From assembly GCF_040907265.1 (NCBI RefSeq), contig NZ_JBFOHP010000002.1:1116001-1180000 (forward strand): DNA of 64,000 nt, written 5' to 3'. The DNA is from Streptomyces sclerotialus. GTDB lineage: Bacteria > Actinomycetota > Actinomycetes > Streptomycetales > Streptomycetaceae. A program made the translations under genes and the position numbers. Position 1 is the stretch's first letter; every line of letters begins with the position of its first letter. Shown in pieces: positions 26,411-36,264 of this stretch. Below the pieces are notes generated by a model, which had not been told where the DNA came from, ran no database searches, and was given only the letters and a program-made list of their open reading frames with translations.

Positions 26411-26956
26411 TCATTCCAGCCCGGAGACCTTGAACACCAGGCGCGCCGTCTCACCGTCGATACGGCGTGACAGCTGCCGCAGTGCTCCTGCCCCGCGCGT
26501 CATCAGCCCGCGCTCGCACGACGTCCGGGCGCCCTCCTCCAGCAGCCGCCGGATATCGGGGTTGCCGATCAGCACCTTCGGATCCAGTTCGACCCGGACG
26601 CCGTAGAGATCACGCAGCACCAGCCGCTGTGCCACCCCGTCCACGGTACGTACCGACACCAGGCAGTCGGTACGTACCCGTCGCTCGCGCAGCAGCCCGC
26701 ACGTGGCCAGCCAGCCGTCCCCCGCGGTGACGCGAGGCGGCAGCAGCACGACGAAGAGCAGCACCGCGAGCCCGGTCCAGAGCGCGGCGCGCAGCGGAGT
26801 GAGCCGGCCCGAGACTCCGTCGAGCAGCAGCAGGAGCACCAGCAGCGTCACGGAACAGAGCCACGCATCACGCCGGTCACCCGCCCACTCCCGGTCATGG
26901 GCGACGGTACCCGGTGACGATCCACGCCTGGAGTACGCGGCGATGAGACCTCTCAT
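26411..26956 (-). CDS. Two-helix membrane protein of unknown function
   Basis: A 181-residue protein with two adjacent transmembrane segments (LCSVTLLVLLLLLDGV at ~34-50 and LWTGLAVLLFVVLLP at ~59-74) and a soluble C-terminal part of ~105 residues that begins with a beta-rich stretch (LVSVRTVDGVAQRLVLRD). That layout resembles small PH-like membrane proteins, but I cannot name a family. The ATG at 26956 is preferred over upstream starts because those add an Arg-rich leader. It runs in the same direction as the permease and the acetyltransferase. Confidence 0.6.
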   Translation of the reverse strand: MRGLIAAYSRRGSSPGTVAHDREWAGDRRDAWLCSVTLLVLLLLLDGVSGRLTPLRAALWTGLAVLLFVVLLPPRVTAGDGWLATCGLLRERRVRTDCLVSVRTVDGVAQRLVLRDLYGVRVELDPKVLIGNPDIRRLLEEGARTSCERGLMTRGAGALRQLSRRIDGETARLVFKVSGLE

Positions 26957-27061
26957 GGTGCCGAAGCCTGGCGCACGCGTGGCTCGCGCTTCGCCGCCTT
27001 GACGGCTCACTGATGGCGTTGCGACGCAGCCTTGATGCCGCCGCACGGCCCGGCGCGAGGA

Positions 27062-27850
27062 TCAGGCCGCCCGCCCTTCGGCGTGCCCGCCGCGGGCCAC
27101 CGGATCGCCGACGGCGTAGTGGACGTACTCGTGTACCAAACGGAAGCCGGCGGTCCAGGCCAGCAGGCGGCTGGCGCGGTGGTGGACCGAGCAGTTCCAG
27201 CTGGGCGTGTGGCCCCGGGACGCGATGTCGGCGCTCAGTGCGGCCACGCAGGCCAGGGCGAGGCGATGGCGGCGGTGGTCGGGCGTGGTGAAGGCTGCCA
27301 CCTCTTCGTACCGGGTCCCGCGGAAGTACGTACATGCCACGGCCAGAATGCGTCCCGCGCGGTTCAGGGCCGCCCAGCAGTGTCCGGATGCGGCGAGTCC
27401 CCGGGGCCCGCCCCAACTCGCCGTCAGCCACGCCGCGTCGGGCCCGAGAGCGGTCAGAGCGTGCGCATCCGCCGGCCCGAGACGGCGTACGGTCACCCCG
27501 CGCGGCAAGGAGTACCGCTGTGGCTCCGCCTGTTGCGTCCACACCATCCGTTCCCAGGGAGTGAGCCGGTCGAAGGCGGTGCCCAGGAGAGGCAGGAAGC
27601 GGGCGGACGCATCGATGTAACTGCCCGCCCAGGGAGCCAGTTCCTCGGGCGTGAGCCCGTCGGGGACTCCCCGCAGCAGCACGTGGCCGGCGCAGGACAC
27701 ACCGACGGTGCGAGGCAGCACGATCCGGTCGGCCCGCCAGCGGCCGATCCCTGTGAGGAGCACATGCTCGGCGAGCGGCACCGCACAGGGGTTCTCCTCG
27801 GCCAGGCGTGAGGCGAAAGCGGGCAGCTGTGAAGGGGCAATGTTGATCAT
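27062..27850 (-). CDS. GNAT-fold acetyltransferase-like protein
   Basis: A 262-residue protein whose C-terminal half has the GNAT layout: VRRLGPADAHALTAL opens the domain, then ILAVACTYFRG as the central strand, and FTTPDHRRHRLALACVAALSADIASRG in the acetyl-CoA binding region, ending with SVHHRASRLLAWTAGFRLVHEY, the usual final helix and strand. The N-terminal half is a separate domain (AEHVLLTGIGRWRADRIVL) seen in FR47-like proteins. It starts at the ATG at 27850. A block of 11-bp repeats on its own strand lies at 28017-28044, so it may belong to the potassium regulon. Confidence 0.7.
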   Translation of the reverse strand: MINIAPSQLPAFASRLAEENPCAVPLAEHVLLTGIGRWRADRIVLPRTVGVSCAGHVLLRGVPDGLTPEELAPWAGSYIDASARFLPLLGTAFDRLTPWERMVWTQQAEPQRYSLPRGVTVRRLGPADAHALTALGPDAAWLTASWGGPRGLAASGHCWAALNRAGRILAVACTYFRGTRYEEVAAFTTPDHRRHRLALACVAALSADIASRGHTPSWNCSVHHRASRLLAWTAGFRLVHEYVHYAVGDPVARGGHAEGRAA

Positions 27851-28321
27851 CGGTGCCTTGTGTCCGAGTGGGATCCGGCAGTGGCCGGTGTCATGGTGAG
27901 CGGCGCACGTACCGTCCGGGCACGTCCCGTAGTGGGACCTCGACGCTGTTGTTCCGTGACGAGTGACGGGGCCGCGAGATTCATGCAATGCCGCCCGGTC
28001 GTCGCTCGGCAAGGGCGGCAACGTGCCCCTGACACGCCCTTGATGCCTGCGGATACGAACGTGCCTGCGCCGCGCATACCGTCCCCTGGGCCGCGAGGGG
28101 CCCCGAACGCTTCCAGCCGGCCGGACTTCCCGGCACACCGCTCTCACCCCGTCGGCACAGTGGCTCGTCAAGGCAGTGTCAACGTCGGTGTGCGGAGCGC
28201 CAAGGGCGCGTCAAGGGCGTCCGCGGGCGGCTCACGAAAGCTCTTCGACGGGCTTCTGTGGGAGGAAACGGCTCAGGGACCCAGGGAGTGGACTGCCGGT
28301 GAGCGGAGCACGTCGGCCGCG
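27851..28321. promoter_or_regulatory. Divergent promoter region between acetyltransferase and kdpD
   Basis: 470 bases without a supported gene, holding two sets of 11-bp direct repeats. On the minus strand: ATCAAG, GTCAGG, GTTGCC at 28044-28017, each 11 bp apart. On the plus strand: GTCAAG at 28167 and GTCAAC at 28178, and GCCAAG at 28199 and GTCAAG at 28210. They point at the two divergent genes respectively. Confidence 0.6.
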
Positions 28322-30922
28322 ATGAATGACGTACTACCCGGACAGATGAATGACGTACGACCCGGACAACTGAAGGTCTACCTGGGGGCTGCCCCCGGCG
28401 TCGGCAAGACCTACCGCATGCTCGACGAGGGACGACGCAGGGCGGGGCGCGGCGCCGACGTGGTGGTCGGTTTCGCCGAGTGCTACGGGCGCCCGCAGAC
28501 CGAGGCGATGCTCGACGGCCTGGAGGTCCTGCCGCGCAAGCGCTGCGCCTACGGCGGCGGCTCTTTCACGGAACTGGATCTCGACGCACTGCTCGCCCGG
28601 AGGCCGCAGGTCGCCCTGGTCGACGAGTTCGCCCACACCAATGTCCCCGGCTCCGGCCGCAACGCCAAGCGCTGGCAGGACGTCGAACAGCTCCTGGCCG
28701 CCGGAATCGATGTCATCACGGCGGTCAACATCCAGCACCTGGAGTCGCTCAACGACGTCGTCGAAAAGATCACCGAGATGCCGCAGAGCGAGACGGTGCC
28801 CGACGAGGTGGTCCGCCGGGCCCAGCAGATCGAGTTCGTCGACATCCCGCCCGAGGGGCTGCGCCGCAGGATGGCGCACGGCAACATCTACGCCCCCGAG
28901 AAGGTCGACGCCGCGCTCGCCCACTACTTCCGCCCCGGCAACCTCACGGCGCTGCGCCAGCTCGCCCTGCTGTGGGTGGCGGGCCGCGTCGACGAGGCCC
29001 TTCGGTCCCACCGCTCGGAGCACGGCACCGGACGCGTGTGGGAGACCCGGGAACGCGTCGTCGTCGCCCTGACCGGAGGGCCCGAAGGCGCCACCCTGAT
29101 CCGCCGGGCCGCCCGCATCACCGACCGCTCCGCCCGCGGCGACCTGCTGGCCGTGCACGTGGCCCGCAGCGACGGGCTGGCCGCCGGCGCCTCGCACGCC
29201 TCCCTGGCCCGGCAGCGCCGGCTCGTGGAGGGCCTCGGCGGCAGCTACCACTCGGTGGTCGGGGACGACGTACCCACCGCGCTGGTCGAGTTCGCCCGCG
29301 CGGAGAACGCCACCCAGCTGGTCCTCGGTACCAGCCGCCGCGGCCGCCTGGAACGGTTCCTCACCGGCCGGGGCACGGGTGAGACGGTCACCGCCCTCTC
29401 CGGCGACATAGACGTCCACATGGTCACCCACGAGCGGGCCGGCCAAGGCGTCCTGCTGCCTTCCCGGCGCCGCACGCTCCCCCGCTCCCGCCGGATCGCA
29501 GGGCCGGTCGCCGGGCTGCTGCTGCCGCTCGCCCTGACGTCCCTGCTGAGCCTCGACACTGCCCGCAGCGCTCTCGACCTCACCAGCGAGGCGCTGCTGT
29601 ATCTGATGGCCGTGGTGGGCGTGGCGTGCATCGGCGGCGTCGTCTCGGCGCTGATCGCCTCCGTCACTGCCTCTCTGCTGCTCAATTACTGGTTCATACC
29701 GCCCGTCGGGCACTTCACGCTCGGCGATGCGAACAGCATGGTGGCGCTCGTGGTATTCGCAAGTGTCGCCGTCACGGTTGCCGCCGTCGTGGACCGTTCG
29801 CTGCGGCTGTCCAGGCGCTCCGCCCGGGCCACCGCCGAGGCCGAGACCATGTCGTCCCTCGCGGGCGCCATCGTGCGCGGCGACGCGACGATTCCCGCGC
29901 TGCTGACCCGTGCCAAGGAGACGTTCGGCATGCTCTCGGTGGAGCTGGTCGGTGAGCCATCCGTTACCGGGGCCAACGGCCCGGCGTCCGATGCGAGTGC
30001 GAGCGATGCCGTGACCACTGTGCCCGCCGGCCCGGGCTCCTACCTCGTCCTGCGCGGGCGTGCTCTGCCGTCATCCGAGCGCCGCGTGCTGGCCGCCTTC
30101 GCCGCCCACGTCGGCGCCGCGGTCGAACGGGCCCGGCTTGCCGAGGCCGCCGCCGAAGTGGAGCCGGTCAAGGCCGCCGACCGCATGCGCACGGCCCTGC
30201 TGCGCGCGGTCGGCCACGACCTGCGCACGCCCCTCGCCGCCGGCTGGGCCGCGGTCTCCTCCCTGCGCAGCCGGGAGGTGGAGTTCTCCGAGGAGGACCG
30301 GCAGGAGCTGCTCGCCACCGCCGACGAGTCCATGGCCAAGCTGAACCGCCTGGTGGAGAACCTGCTGGACCTCAGCCGTCTCCAGGCGGGTGCCCTGTCC
30401 TTGCACCTGCGCGCCACCACGCTGGAGGAGGTGCTGCCGCCCGCACTGGAGTCGCTGCCTCCGGGCACCCCGGAGATCGAGGTACCGGACCTGGAGGAGA
30501 TCCCGGCCGTACAGGCCGATCCGCCGCTGCTGGAACGGGTGATCGCCAACCTGGCCGGCAACGCCGCTCGCCACACCCCGCCCGGGCAGAAGGTGCTGGT
30601 GACCGCCAGTGCCCTGGCCGGCCGGGTGGAAGTACGGATCGTCGACCGCGGTCCCGGCCTGCCGCCCTCGCCCACCCGCGACCGGCTCTTCGAACCCTTT
30701 CAGCGGCTGGGCGACACCGACAACACCACCGGGCTCGGTCTGGGCCTGGCGCTGTCCAAGGGGCTGACCGAGGCGATGAACGGCACCTTGCACCCCGAGG
30801 ACACCCCCGGCGGGGGCCTGACCATGGTGCTGTCCCTGCCCTTCGCCGAGAGGGTGCCGGACGTGCCGGTCCTGCGGCGCGTGAACTCGCGACCGGAGCC
30901 GCGCCCGGCGGAAGCCCCGTAG
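28322..30922 (+). CDS. kdpD: KdpD-type sensor histidine kinase, orphan copy
   Basis: An 866-residue KdpD paralogue. The N-terminal KdpD domain has the P-loop [13 protein letters not shown] and the [12 protein letters not shown] segment; a universal-stress-like domain follows (~225-360), then about four transmembrane helices (DUF4118, ~385-480), a GAF-like linker and the kinase core: phospho-acceptor His in AVGHDLRTPL, N-box NLAGNAARH, G1 DRGPGLP and G2 GLGLGLALSKG. All key residues are present. No kdpE lies beside it; the only one in the window is at 45456. The first 24 nt of the ORF are duplicated (ATG at 28322 and 28346), so the start is ambiguous by eight codons. Repeats of the 11-bp unit lie 107-155 bp upstream. 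Confidence 0.92.
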   Translation: MNDVLPGQMNDVRPGQLKVYLGAAPGVGKTYRMLDEGRRRAGRGADVVVGFAECYGRPQTEAMLDGLEVLPRKRCAYGGGSFTELDLDALLARRPQVALVDEFAHTNVPGSGRNAKRWQDVEQLLAAGIDVITAVNIQHLESLNDVVEKITEMPQSETVPDEVVRRAQQIEFVDIPPEGLRRRMAHGNIYAPEKVDAALAHYFRPGNLTALRQLALLWVAGRVDEALRSHRSEHGTGRVWETRERVVVALTGGPEGATLIRRAARITDRSARGDLLAVHVARSDGLAAGASHASLARQRRLVEGLGGSYHSVVGDDVPTALVEFARAENATQLVLGTSRRGRLERFLTGRGTGETVTALSGDIDVHMVTHERAGQGVLLPSRRRTLPRSRRIAGPVAGLLLPLALTSLLSLDTARSALDLTSEALLYLMAVVGVACIGGVVSALIASVTASLLLNYWFIPPVGHFTLGDANSMVALVVFASVAVTVAAVVDRSLRLSRRSARATAEAETMSSLAGAIVRGDATIPALLTRAKETFGMLSVELVGEPSVTGANGPASDASASDAVTTVPAGPGSYLVLRGRALPSSERRVLAAFAAHVGAAVERARLAEAAAEVEPVKAADRMRTALLRAVGHDLRTPLAAGWAAVSSLRSREVEFSEEDRQELLATADESMAKLNRLVENLLDLSRLQAGALSLHLRATTLEEVLPPALESLPPGTPEIEVPDLEEIPAVQADPPLLERVIANLAGNAARHTPPGQKVLVTASALAGRVEVRIVDRGPGLPPSPTRDRLFEPFQRLGDTDNTTGLGLGLALSKGLTEAMNGTLHPEDTPGGGLTMVLSLPFAERVPDVPVLRRVNSRPEPRPAEAP

Positions 30923-30998
30923 GGCACGCACGGCGCGGGGCGGCGGGCCGGAACCGGGGGTGTCCGGCCCGCCGCCCCTGTCAGTCCTGTCAGCCCTG

Positions 30999-31130
30999 TC
31001 AGCCCTGGCTGGCCTTGCTGGCCTTGCTGGCCTTGCTGCCGTGGTTGGCCTTCTTCTTGCGGCGTGCTTTCTTCTTGCCGCGTGCTTTCTTCTTGCGGCG
31101 TGCCTTCTTCTTCCGGGCGCGCTTCGACAC
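30999..31130 (-). CDS. Lysine/arginine-rich 43-residue protein
   Basis: A GTG at 31130 opens 43 codons coding for KRARKKKARRKKKA repeated with small changes, then KKKANHG and SKASKASKASQG. The gene starts 14 nt after the stop of the SDR gene and runs in the same direction. About half of the residues are Lys or Arg, so it must bind nucleic acid. The KKxANHG ending resembles the small actinobacterial ribosomal protein bL37, which is why I favour a ribosome- or nucleic-acid-associated role, but the internal repeats are not found in that protein as I know it. The repeats could also shift length by slippage. Confidence 0.6.
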   Translation of the reverse strand: MSKRARKKKARRKKKARGKKKARRKKKANHGSKASKASKASQG

Positions 31131-31144
31131 GGTGTCCCGTCCCT

Positions 31145-31954
31145 TCAAGCGGTGTGGCCGACGAGCAGGTCGGCGAGCTTGTTGAGGCGCTTCACGTTGC
31201 GGTCCTCCATGGCGGCGGGAGCGGGTTCGACCCGCCGGTCACGGTCGTAGTACGCACCGTTGACGATCTCGGTCGCCGGGTCGCAGAGCCGCACGACATG
31301 GGCCGCGCCCTCGGCCGCGGACGCGCCTCGGTTGCCGTACAGGTGCAGCAGGCCGGTCTCACAGATGCCGGGGTGGACGGAGACGGCCGTCACCCGGGGA
31401 TCGGCCGCGAAGACCGTGAGCGCCAGCTGGGACTGGGCGTACGCGGCGAGGCGGGAGTAGCGGCGGGCACGGTGGGGGTCGCTCCACTGGATGGAGGCGG
31501 TGCGGTGCAGCGAGGAGGAGACGTTGACGACGCGGCCGCCCGGGTCGCTGGTCAGAGCGGGGGCCAGGAGGTTGGTGAGGAGGTAGTGCGCGAGGAAGTT
31601 GACCTGGAAGGCGATCTCGTTGCCGTCGGCGGTGATCGTGTGCCGCTCGGGTGCGGCCATCGCGGCGTTGTTCACCAGGACGTCCAGGTGCGGGTGTTCC
31701 CGCAGGACGCGTTGTGCCAGGTGCTCGGCCTCTTCCAGACGGGCGAAGTCCGCGGCGCAGGCGCACAGACGGGCGGGGTCGACACGGGCACAGGCGGCGA
31801 GCCGGTCCGCCGCCGCCTGCGCCTCTTCGGCGGTACGGCCGTGGACGAGGACGGTCGCTCCGCGTTCGGCGAGCTGCCGGGCGGTCTCGTAGCCGATACC
31901 GGTGGTCGCACCGGTCACCAGGACGGTACGGGCAGCGAGATCGGAGTCGGTCAT
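31145..31954 (-). CDS. Short-chain dehydrogenase/reductase lacking the catalytic lysine
   Basis: A 269-residue SDR of the retinol-dehydrogenase-like group: cofactor motif TGATTGIGYETARQL (residues ~13-27), NNAAM for the structural NAG-type motif, and SSSLH for the catalytic Ser. The expected YxxxK is read as Tyr-Ala-Gln-Ser-Gln, so the proton-relay Lys is Gln (codon CAG). The rest of the fold seems complete, so it may bind NAD(P) without normal turnover, or use another residue. The start ATG at 31954 follows GGGATG; longer versions give low-complexity sequence. It is followed by the Lys/Arg-rich small gene. Confidence 0.85.
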   Translation of the reverse strand: MTDSDLAARTVLVTGATTGIGYETARQLAERGATVLVHGRTAEEAQAAADRLAACARVDPARLCACAADFARLEEAEHLAQRVLREHPHLDVLVNNAAMAAPERHTITADGNEIAFQVNFLAHYLLTNLLAPALTSDPGGRVVNVSSSLHRTASIQWSDPHRARRYSRLAAYAQSQLALTVFAADPRVTAVSVHPGICETGLLHLYGNRGASAAEGAAHVVRLCDPATEIVNGAYYDRDRRVEPAPAAMEDRNVKRLNKLADLLVGHTA

Positions 31955-32306
31955 GGTGGTGCATCCCTTTCTTGTCTGCTTCTTTTCCGCTTCTTTTCCG
32001 CGCACTTGCGTGCGGGCACGCGCCACCGTGCGCCCACCGGCGGCCGTCATGAGTGCTGCCGGTGCGCGTCGAGGTGGCAGGCGGGCAGGAAAAGGGCGCC
32101 GGACCAGGTCACGGCGCCCTTTCGGGTGGGGAAGATGCGTCAGCGTGGAACGGACGTCTTCCGGCAGCGCGCGGCATGACCGTGAAACGCCGGATGAGGC
32201 GGCCGGTCGAGGAGGAGCCACGCGCTGTTCACGACTTCATCCAACTACCGTGCCGAGTCGGCCTCAAGGGAACCCGAGGCTTCTTGACGCGGGTCTGACG
32301 GAGGGC
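31955..32306 (-). promoter_or_regulatory. Intergenic region with an 11-bp direct-repeat pair
   Basis: No supported gene in 350 bases. On the minus strand GTCAGA (32299-32294) and GTCAAG (32288-32283) are exactly 11 bp apart, in the direction of the SDR gene but about 330 bp from its start, farther than for the other sites. Confidence 0.45.
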
Positions 32307-33170
32307 TCAGCCGCCGGCCCGCAGGCTGCCTACGAGCGCGATGACGCTGTGCGGAGCGTTGTCCAGGAGCAAGTGGCCCGCGTCGTCCAGGACGTGCGGT
32401 TCGGTGCCCAGAAGGCGCTGCGCGGCCGGCACGAGCCGGGTGTGGGGCAGGAAGATGTCATGAGCGCCTACCGCGACCGTGCACGGCACGGCTCGGGAGC
32501 GCGCCAGCACTGTTACGGGCAGGGGCCTGGGAGCCAGCGTGCTGCGGCATGTCTCGCCGACCAACGTCATCCACTCGGCGAGATGGGAGGGCACGGGACA
32601 CCCTGGGGCGCTCATCTGCCCCAGCAGGCGCGTGGTACGCGGCAGGCTGGGCCGCACCATCCACGGGACGGTGGCGCGCAGCAGGGGAACGGGGACGGCC
32701 AGTGGCATCAGGCCACCGGGAGACAGCAGCAGGCGACCGGCGATGCGCGGTGACTGCGCGGCCAGGGCGATGGCGGCCCCCAGGGAGTGGCCGATGACGA
32801 CGGCCGGCCCCGAAGCGACCTGTTGCAGTGCCTGGGACAGCCAGTGTCCATACCAGGGCAGGCGGGCGCGACGGGGCCGATGCTCGGCGCTGAGACCGGG
32901 CTGGCCAGGCACGTCCAACGCCGCCACCGCACCGATCCTCGCGAGTCCGGCGACCATGTCCAGCGCCACGGCGGCGTTCATATGGGTGCCCGGCACCAGC
33001 ACCAGCAGCGGCATTCCGTCCCGAGGCCGTCCGGCCGAGACCACGCTTGTGCTGCCGGCATCGGTGGCCACCTCCCAGCGGTGATGGGACACCTCCCATG
33101 CGTCCAGCCGGGCCGCACACCACGCTCGCACTCGAGCGCGGCCCGCTGCGCCGCGGTACACCGATGCCAT
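32307..33170 (-). CDS. Alpha/beta hydrolase
   Basis: A 287-residue alpha/beta-hydrolase-fold protein. The oxyanion strand is LLVLVPGTHMNAAV, the nucleophile elbow is VIGHSLGAAIALA (Ser near residue 125), the acid is likely the Asp in VAVGAHDIFLP and the His is in LDDAGHLLLDNAP. A lid region lies between ~150 and 210. The ATG at 33170 follows a GGGGGAGG ribosome-binding site; earlier starts add an Arg-rich leader. The substrate cannot be inferred. It lies between two potassium-related genes on the same strand, 100 bp after the orphan kdpB. Confidence 0.8.
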   Translation of the reverse strand: MASVYRGAAGRARVRAWCAARLDAWEVSHHRWEVATDAGSTSVVSAGRPRDGMPLLVLVPGTHMNAAVALDMVAGLARIGAVAALDVPGQPGLSAEHRPRRARLPWYGHWLSQALQQVASGPAVVIGHSLGAAIALAAQSPRIAGRLLLSPGGLMPLAVPVPLLRATVPWMVRPSLPRTTRLLGQMSAPGCPVPSHLAEWMTLVGETCRSTLAPRPLPVTVLARSRAVPCTVAVGAHDIFLPHTRLVPAAQRLLGTEPHVLDDAGHLLLDNAPHSVIALVGSLRAGG

Positions 33171-33271
33171 CGGCCTCCCCCTCCTCCCTCTCACTGTCCG
33201 AGCCACCGTCCACGGGCGGCCCTCCATAGGACCCGAGCCCGGCAAGCGCCGCAAGCAGCGTGTCGGGGGGC

Positions 33272-35458
33272 TCAGCCCAGTCCCGGTACTGCGGAGAGCA
33301 GCAGGTCGATCAGTTTGATGCCGATGAAGGGCAGGACGAGGCCGCCCAGGCCGTAGCGCAGGAGGTTGCGGCGCAGGAGGTCGTGGGCGGAGGCGGGGGT
33401 GTAGCGCACACCACGCAGTGCGAGCGGGATGAGCCCGATGATGATCAGGGCATTGAAGATGATGGCGGAGGCGATCGCCGAGGTGGGGCTGTGCAGGCCC
33501 ATCACGTTGAGCGCGGACAGACTCGGGTGGGCGCCGGCGAACATCGCGGGGATGATGGCGAAGTACTTCGCCACATCGTTGGTGATCGAGAAGGTCGTCA
33601 ACGCGCCGCGGGTGATGAGGAGTTGCTTTCCGATCTCGACGATGTCGAGGAGTTTCGTCGGGTTGGAGTCGAGGTCGACCATGTTGCCGGCCTCCTTGGC
33701 GGCGGAGGTACCGGTGTTCATCGCCACGCCGACGTCGGCCTGGGCCAGGGCGGGCGCGTCGTTGGTGCCGTCGCCGGTCATCGCGACGAGCTTGCCGCCG
33801 GCCTGCTCCCGTTGGATCAGGGCGAGCTTGTCCTCGGGCGTCGCCTCGGCGAGGAAGTCGTCCACGCCCGCCTCCTCCGCGATGGCCTTGGCGGTCAGCG
33901 GGTTGTCCCCCGTGACCATGACCGTCTTGATGCCCATCCGGCGCAGCTCCGTGAAGCGTTCGCCGATGCCCTCCTTGACCATGTCCTTGAGGTGGATCAC
34001 GCCGAGCGCCCGCGGGCCGTCCCAGTCGTGCACGGCGACGAGCAGCGGTGTGCCGCCGGCCGCGGCGACGGCGTCGGCGAACAGGCGGGCCTCGTTCGGT
34101 ACGTGGCCGCCGTACCGCTCCACCCAGTCGATCACCTGCGGTACCGCGCCCTTGCGTACGTGGCAGACGGCGCCGTTCGGCCAGCGCAGATCGATGCCGC
34201 TCATGCGGGTGCGGGCGCTGAACTCCACGAAGCGGGTCCGCTCCAGCTCCGCTACCGGCGGCTCGTGCACGCCGTACTTCTCCTTGGCCAGCGCGACGAC
34301 GGAACGGCCCTCCGGGGTTGCGTCGGCCAGTGAGGAGAGCTGGGCCGCGTCCGCCAGCCGCAGTTCGGGGGTGCCGGGCAGCGGTACGAACGCGGTCGCC
34401 ACGCGGTTTCCGTGGGTGATGGTGCCGGTCTTGTCCAGCAGCAGGGTGCCCACGTCCCCGGCCGCCTCGACGGCGCGACCGCTCACGGCGATGACGTTGC
34501 GCTGGACGAGGCGGTCCATGCCGGCGATGCCGATGGCGGAGAGCAGCGCGCCGATGGTGGTCGGGATGAGGGTGACCAGGAGAGCGACCAGGACCGTGGT
34601 GGACTGGGCCGAGTTCGCGTAGTCGGCCATCGGCTGGAGCGTGACCGTCACCAGGACGAAGACGATGGTGAGTGCGGCGAGGAGGATGTTCAGGGCTATT
34701 TCGTTGGGTGTCTTCTGCCGGGAGGCGCCCTCGACCAGCGCGATCATGCGGTCGAGGAAGGTGTGGCCGGAGCGCGAGGTGACCCGTACGACGATCCGGT
34801 CGGACAGCACCGTCGTACCGCCCACCACACCGGACCGGTCGCCGCCCGCTTCCCGGACGACCGGCGCGGACTCACCGGTCACCGCGGACTCGTCGACGGC
34901 CGCCGCACCGTCGACCACCTCGCCGTCGGCGGGGATCAGCTCGCCCGCCTCGACCAGGACGAAGTCGAAGGGCTGGAGGTCGGTGGCGCGCACCGCCTCC
35001 GTCTCGGCCCGGTCCAGGTTGATGCCGACCCGCCAGTTGTCGCGCAGCCGCAGCGCCACGGTGTCCGTACGGGCCTTGCGCAGCGACTCCGCCTGCGACT
35101 TGCCGCGCCCCTCGGCGACGGCTTCGGCGAGATTGGCGAAGATCACTGTGAGCCAGAGCCAGCAGCTGATCACCCAGGTGAAGACGGTGGGGTGCAGCAG
35201 TGCCGCCAGCGTCGTCAGGGCGGCGCCGACCGCGACGACGAACAGCACCGGTTTCCTGACCAACGCTCGGGGCCGCAGCTTGCGCAGGGCGTCGGGCAGG
35301 GCCGACAGCAGCTGCTTCGGATCGAAGAGCCCGGCCGGCGCGGCCCGTCGCCGTCTGCCGCGCCCCCGCCGGGGATGCGGGCTCCGGTCCTGGCCGGTCG
35401 TCCGGGCCCTGGTGTCCGTCGGATCGGAGGGCGCCTGCTGTGGGGCGGCAGGAAGCAT
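33272..35458 (-). CDS. kdpB: KdpB-type P-type ATPase, second copy without kdpA/kdpC
   Basis: A 728-residue P-type ATPase closely related to KdpB. It has the TGES actuator loop (VTGESAPV), the phosphorylation motif [23 protein letters not shown] for the hinge, and the KdpB-type end ([19 protein letters not shown]). An N-terminal extension of ~45 residues is Arg-rich ([12 protein letters not shown]). KdpB alone does not carry K+ in known systems; it works with KdpA, KdpC and KdpF, and none of these lies on this strand nearby. It may swap into the complex made from the operon at 40721, or be an unused paralogue. Start at 35458, with AAGGT 9 nt before it. Confidence 0.92.
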   Translation of the reverse strand: MLPAAPQQAPSDPTDTRARTTGQDRSPHPRRGRGRRRRAAPAGLFDPKQLLSALPDALRKLRPRALVRKPVLFVVAVGAALTTLAALLHPTVFTWVISCWLWLTVIFANLAEAVAEGRGKSQAESLRKARTDTVALRLRDNWRVGINLDRAETEAVRATDLQPFDFVLVEAGELIPADGEVVDGAAAVDESAVTGESAPVVREAGGDRSGVVGGTTVLSDRIVVRVTSRSGHTFLDRMIALVEGASRQKTPNEIALNILLAALTIVFVLVTVTLQPMADYANSAQSTTVLVALLVTLIPTTIGALLSAIGIAGMDRLVQRNVIAVSGRAVEAAGDVGTLLLDKTGTITHGNRVATAFVPLPGTPELRLADAAQLSSLADATPEGRSVVALAKEKYGVHEPPVAELERTRFVEFSARTRMSGIDLRWPNGAVCHVRKGAVPQVIDWVERYGGHVPNEARLFADAVAAAGGTPLLVAVHDWDGPRALGVIHLKDMVKEGIGERFTELRRMGIKTVMVTGDNPLTAKAIAEEAGVDDFLAEATPEDKLALIQREQAGGKLVAMTGDGTNDAPALAQADVGVAMNTGTSAAKEAGNMVDLDSNPTKLLDIVEIGKQLLITRGALTTFSITNDVAKYFAIIPAMFAGAHPSLSALNVMGLHSPTSAIASAIIFNALIIIGLIPLALRGVRYTPASAHDLLRRNLLRYGLGGLVLPFIGIKLIDLLLSAVPGLG

Positions 35459-36264
35459 AGGAGGTGACCTTCTGGGCGTGACGGGCCGACTGCCGAGGCG
35501 GGTTCGGCCGACGGGTCGGCAGGGAACGGTGGCCGCCGGGCTCTGCCGGGGCCGGGGCGTCGGCCCCGGCAGAGCTGCGCGCGACAGCGGCGGTGTTGAG
35601 GGAGCCGCCGCGTGCGCGCCGCCCGGAGGTGCGCCTGCTGTTGGTATCGGGCGCGGTGCGTCCGGCCGCTCCGCCGGGGAACGGCCGGGTCCGGCGTCCC
35701 GATGACGGGCGCGGACCTCCGGTGGCCGAGCAGGAACGTATCCCGGACGCGATGCCGGGAACCACGGCGCCACCGCGTTTTGTCACGCCCCTGACGGGCG
35801 GTCCGGCCACGGTGCCAAGCCTGCGTCAACGCGACCCGGGAAAGCGTCAGGGCGGCATCAAGGGATGCGGCCGGCGTACGAAGACGATCACAGACTGAAC
35901 GGCGCGCGGACGGCAGACCGTCCGTGCCGCGCCACCGGCGGGTGCCGCTCACCGTCGGTACGGCGGGTGGCCCGGAGAGGGGGCCCGGGCCACCCGCCCC
36001 GGCGCGAGGCGGCACGACCGTCCCGCCGCAGGACCGTGCCGGCCGCATCGACGAGGGGGGTGCGGCCGGGCGGCCCGTTGCTTCCCGCTCCGTCAGGAGG
36101 GCGTCAACAGGGCGTCAACGCCGCAGGCCCGCGCGACAAGAAAGTGCCAATCTCCGGCGCGCCTGCGCATCGGAAGCACCTCGCGCGGGGTGGTCTTCTC
36201 ACGGCGTGGTTTCGCAGACGTCGTGTGCACACCTTGCCCTGGAACGCGGAGGAGTTGGTCGGCG
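35459..36264. promoter_or_regulatory. Long divergent intergenic region between kdpB and kdpF copies
   Basis: About 800 bases with no supported gene. At 35825-35862 it holds GTCAAC, then GTCAGG 21 bp later and ATCAAG 11 bp after that. At 36092, 36103 and 36114 there are three perfectly spaced units (GTCAGGAGGGC, GTCAACAGGGC, GTCAACG), 146 bp before kdpF. The second block is the best example of the 11-bp repeat in the window. Confidence 0.65.

Noticed and set aside
24017..26470. 817-codon open frame on the plus strand opposite the permease
   Set aside because: Gly/Glu/Arg-rich composition without domains; it is the mirror of a high-GC gene with a clear membrane protein on the other strand.
27860..28321. 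N-terminal extension of the orphan KdpD by ~154 residues
   Set aside because: The added part is low-complexity, crosses the promoter with the 11-bp repeats, and KdpD proteins begin close to the P-loop.
36092..36119. PHO box (PhoP site)
   Set aside because: The 11-bp spacing agrees, but the half-site is GTCAAS rather than GTTCACC and the neighbours concern potassium, not phosphate.
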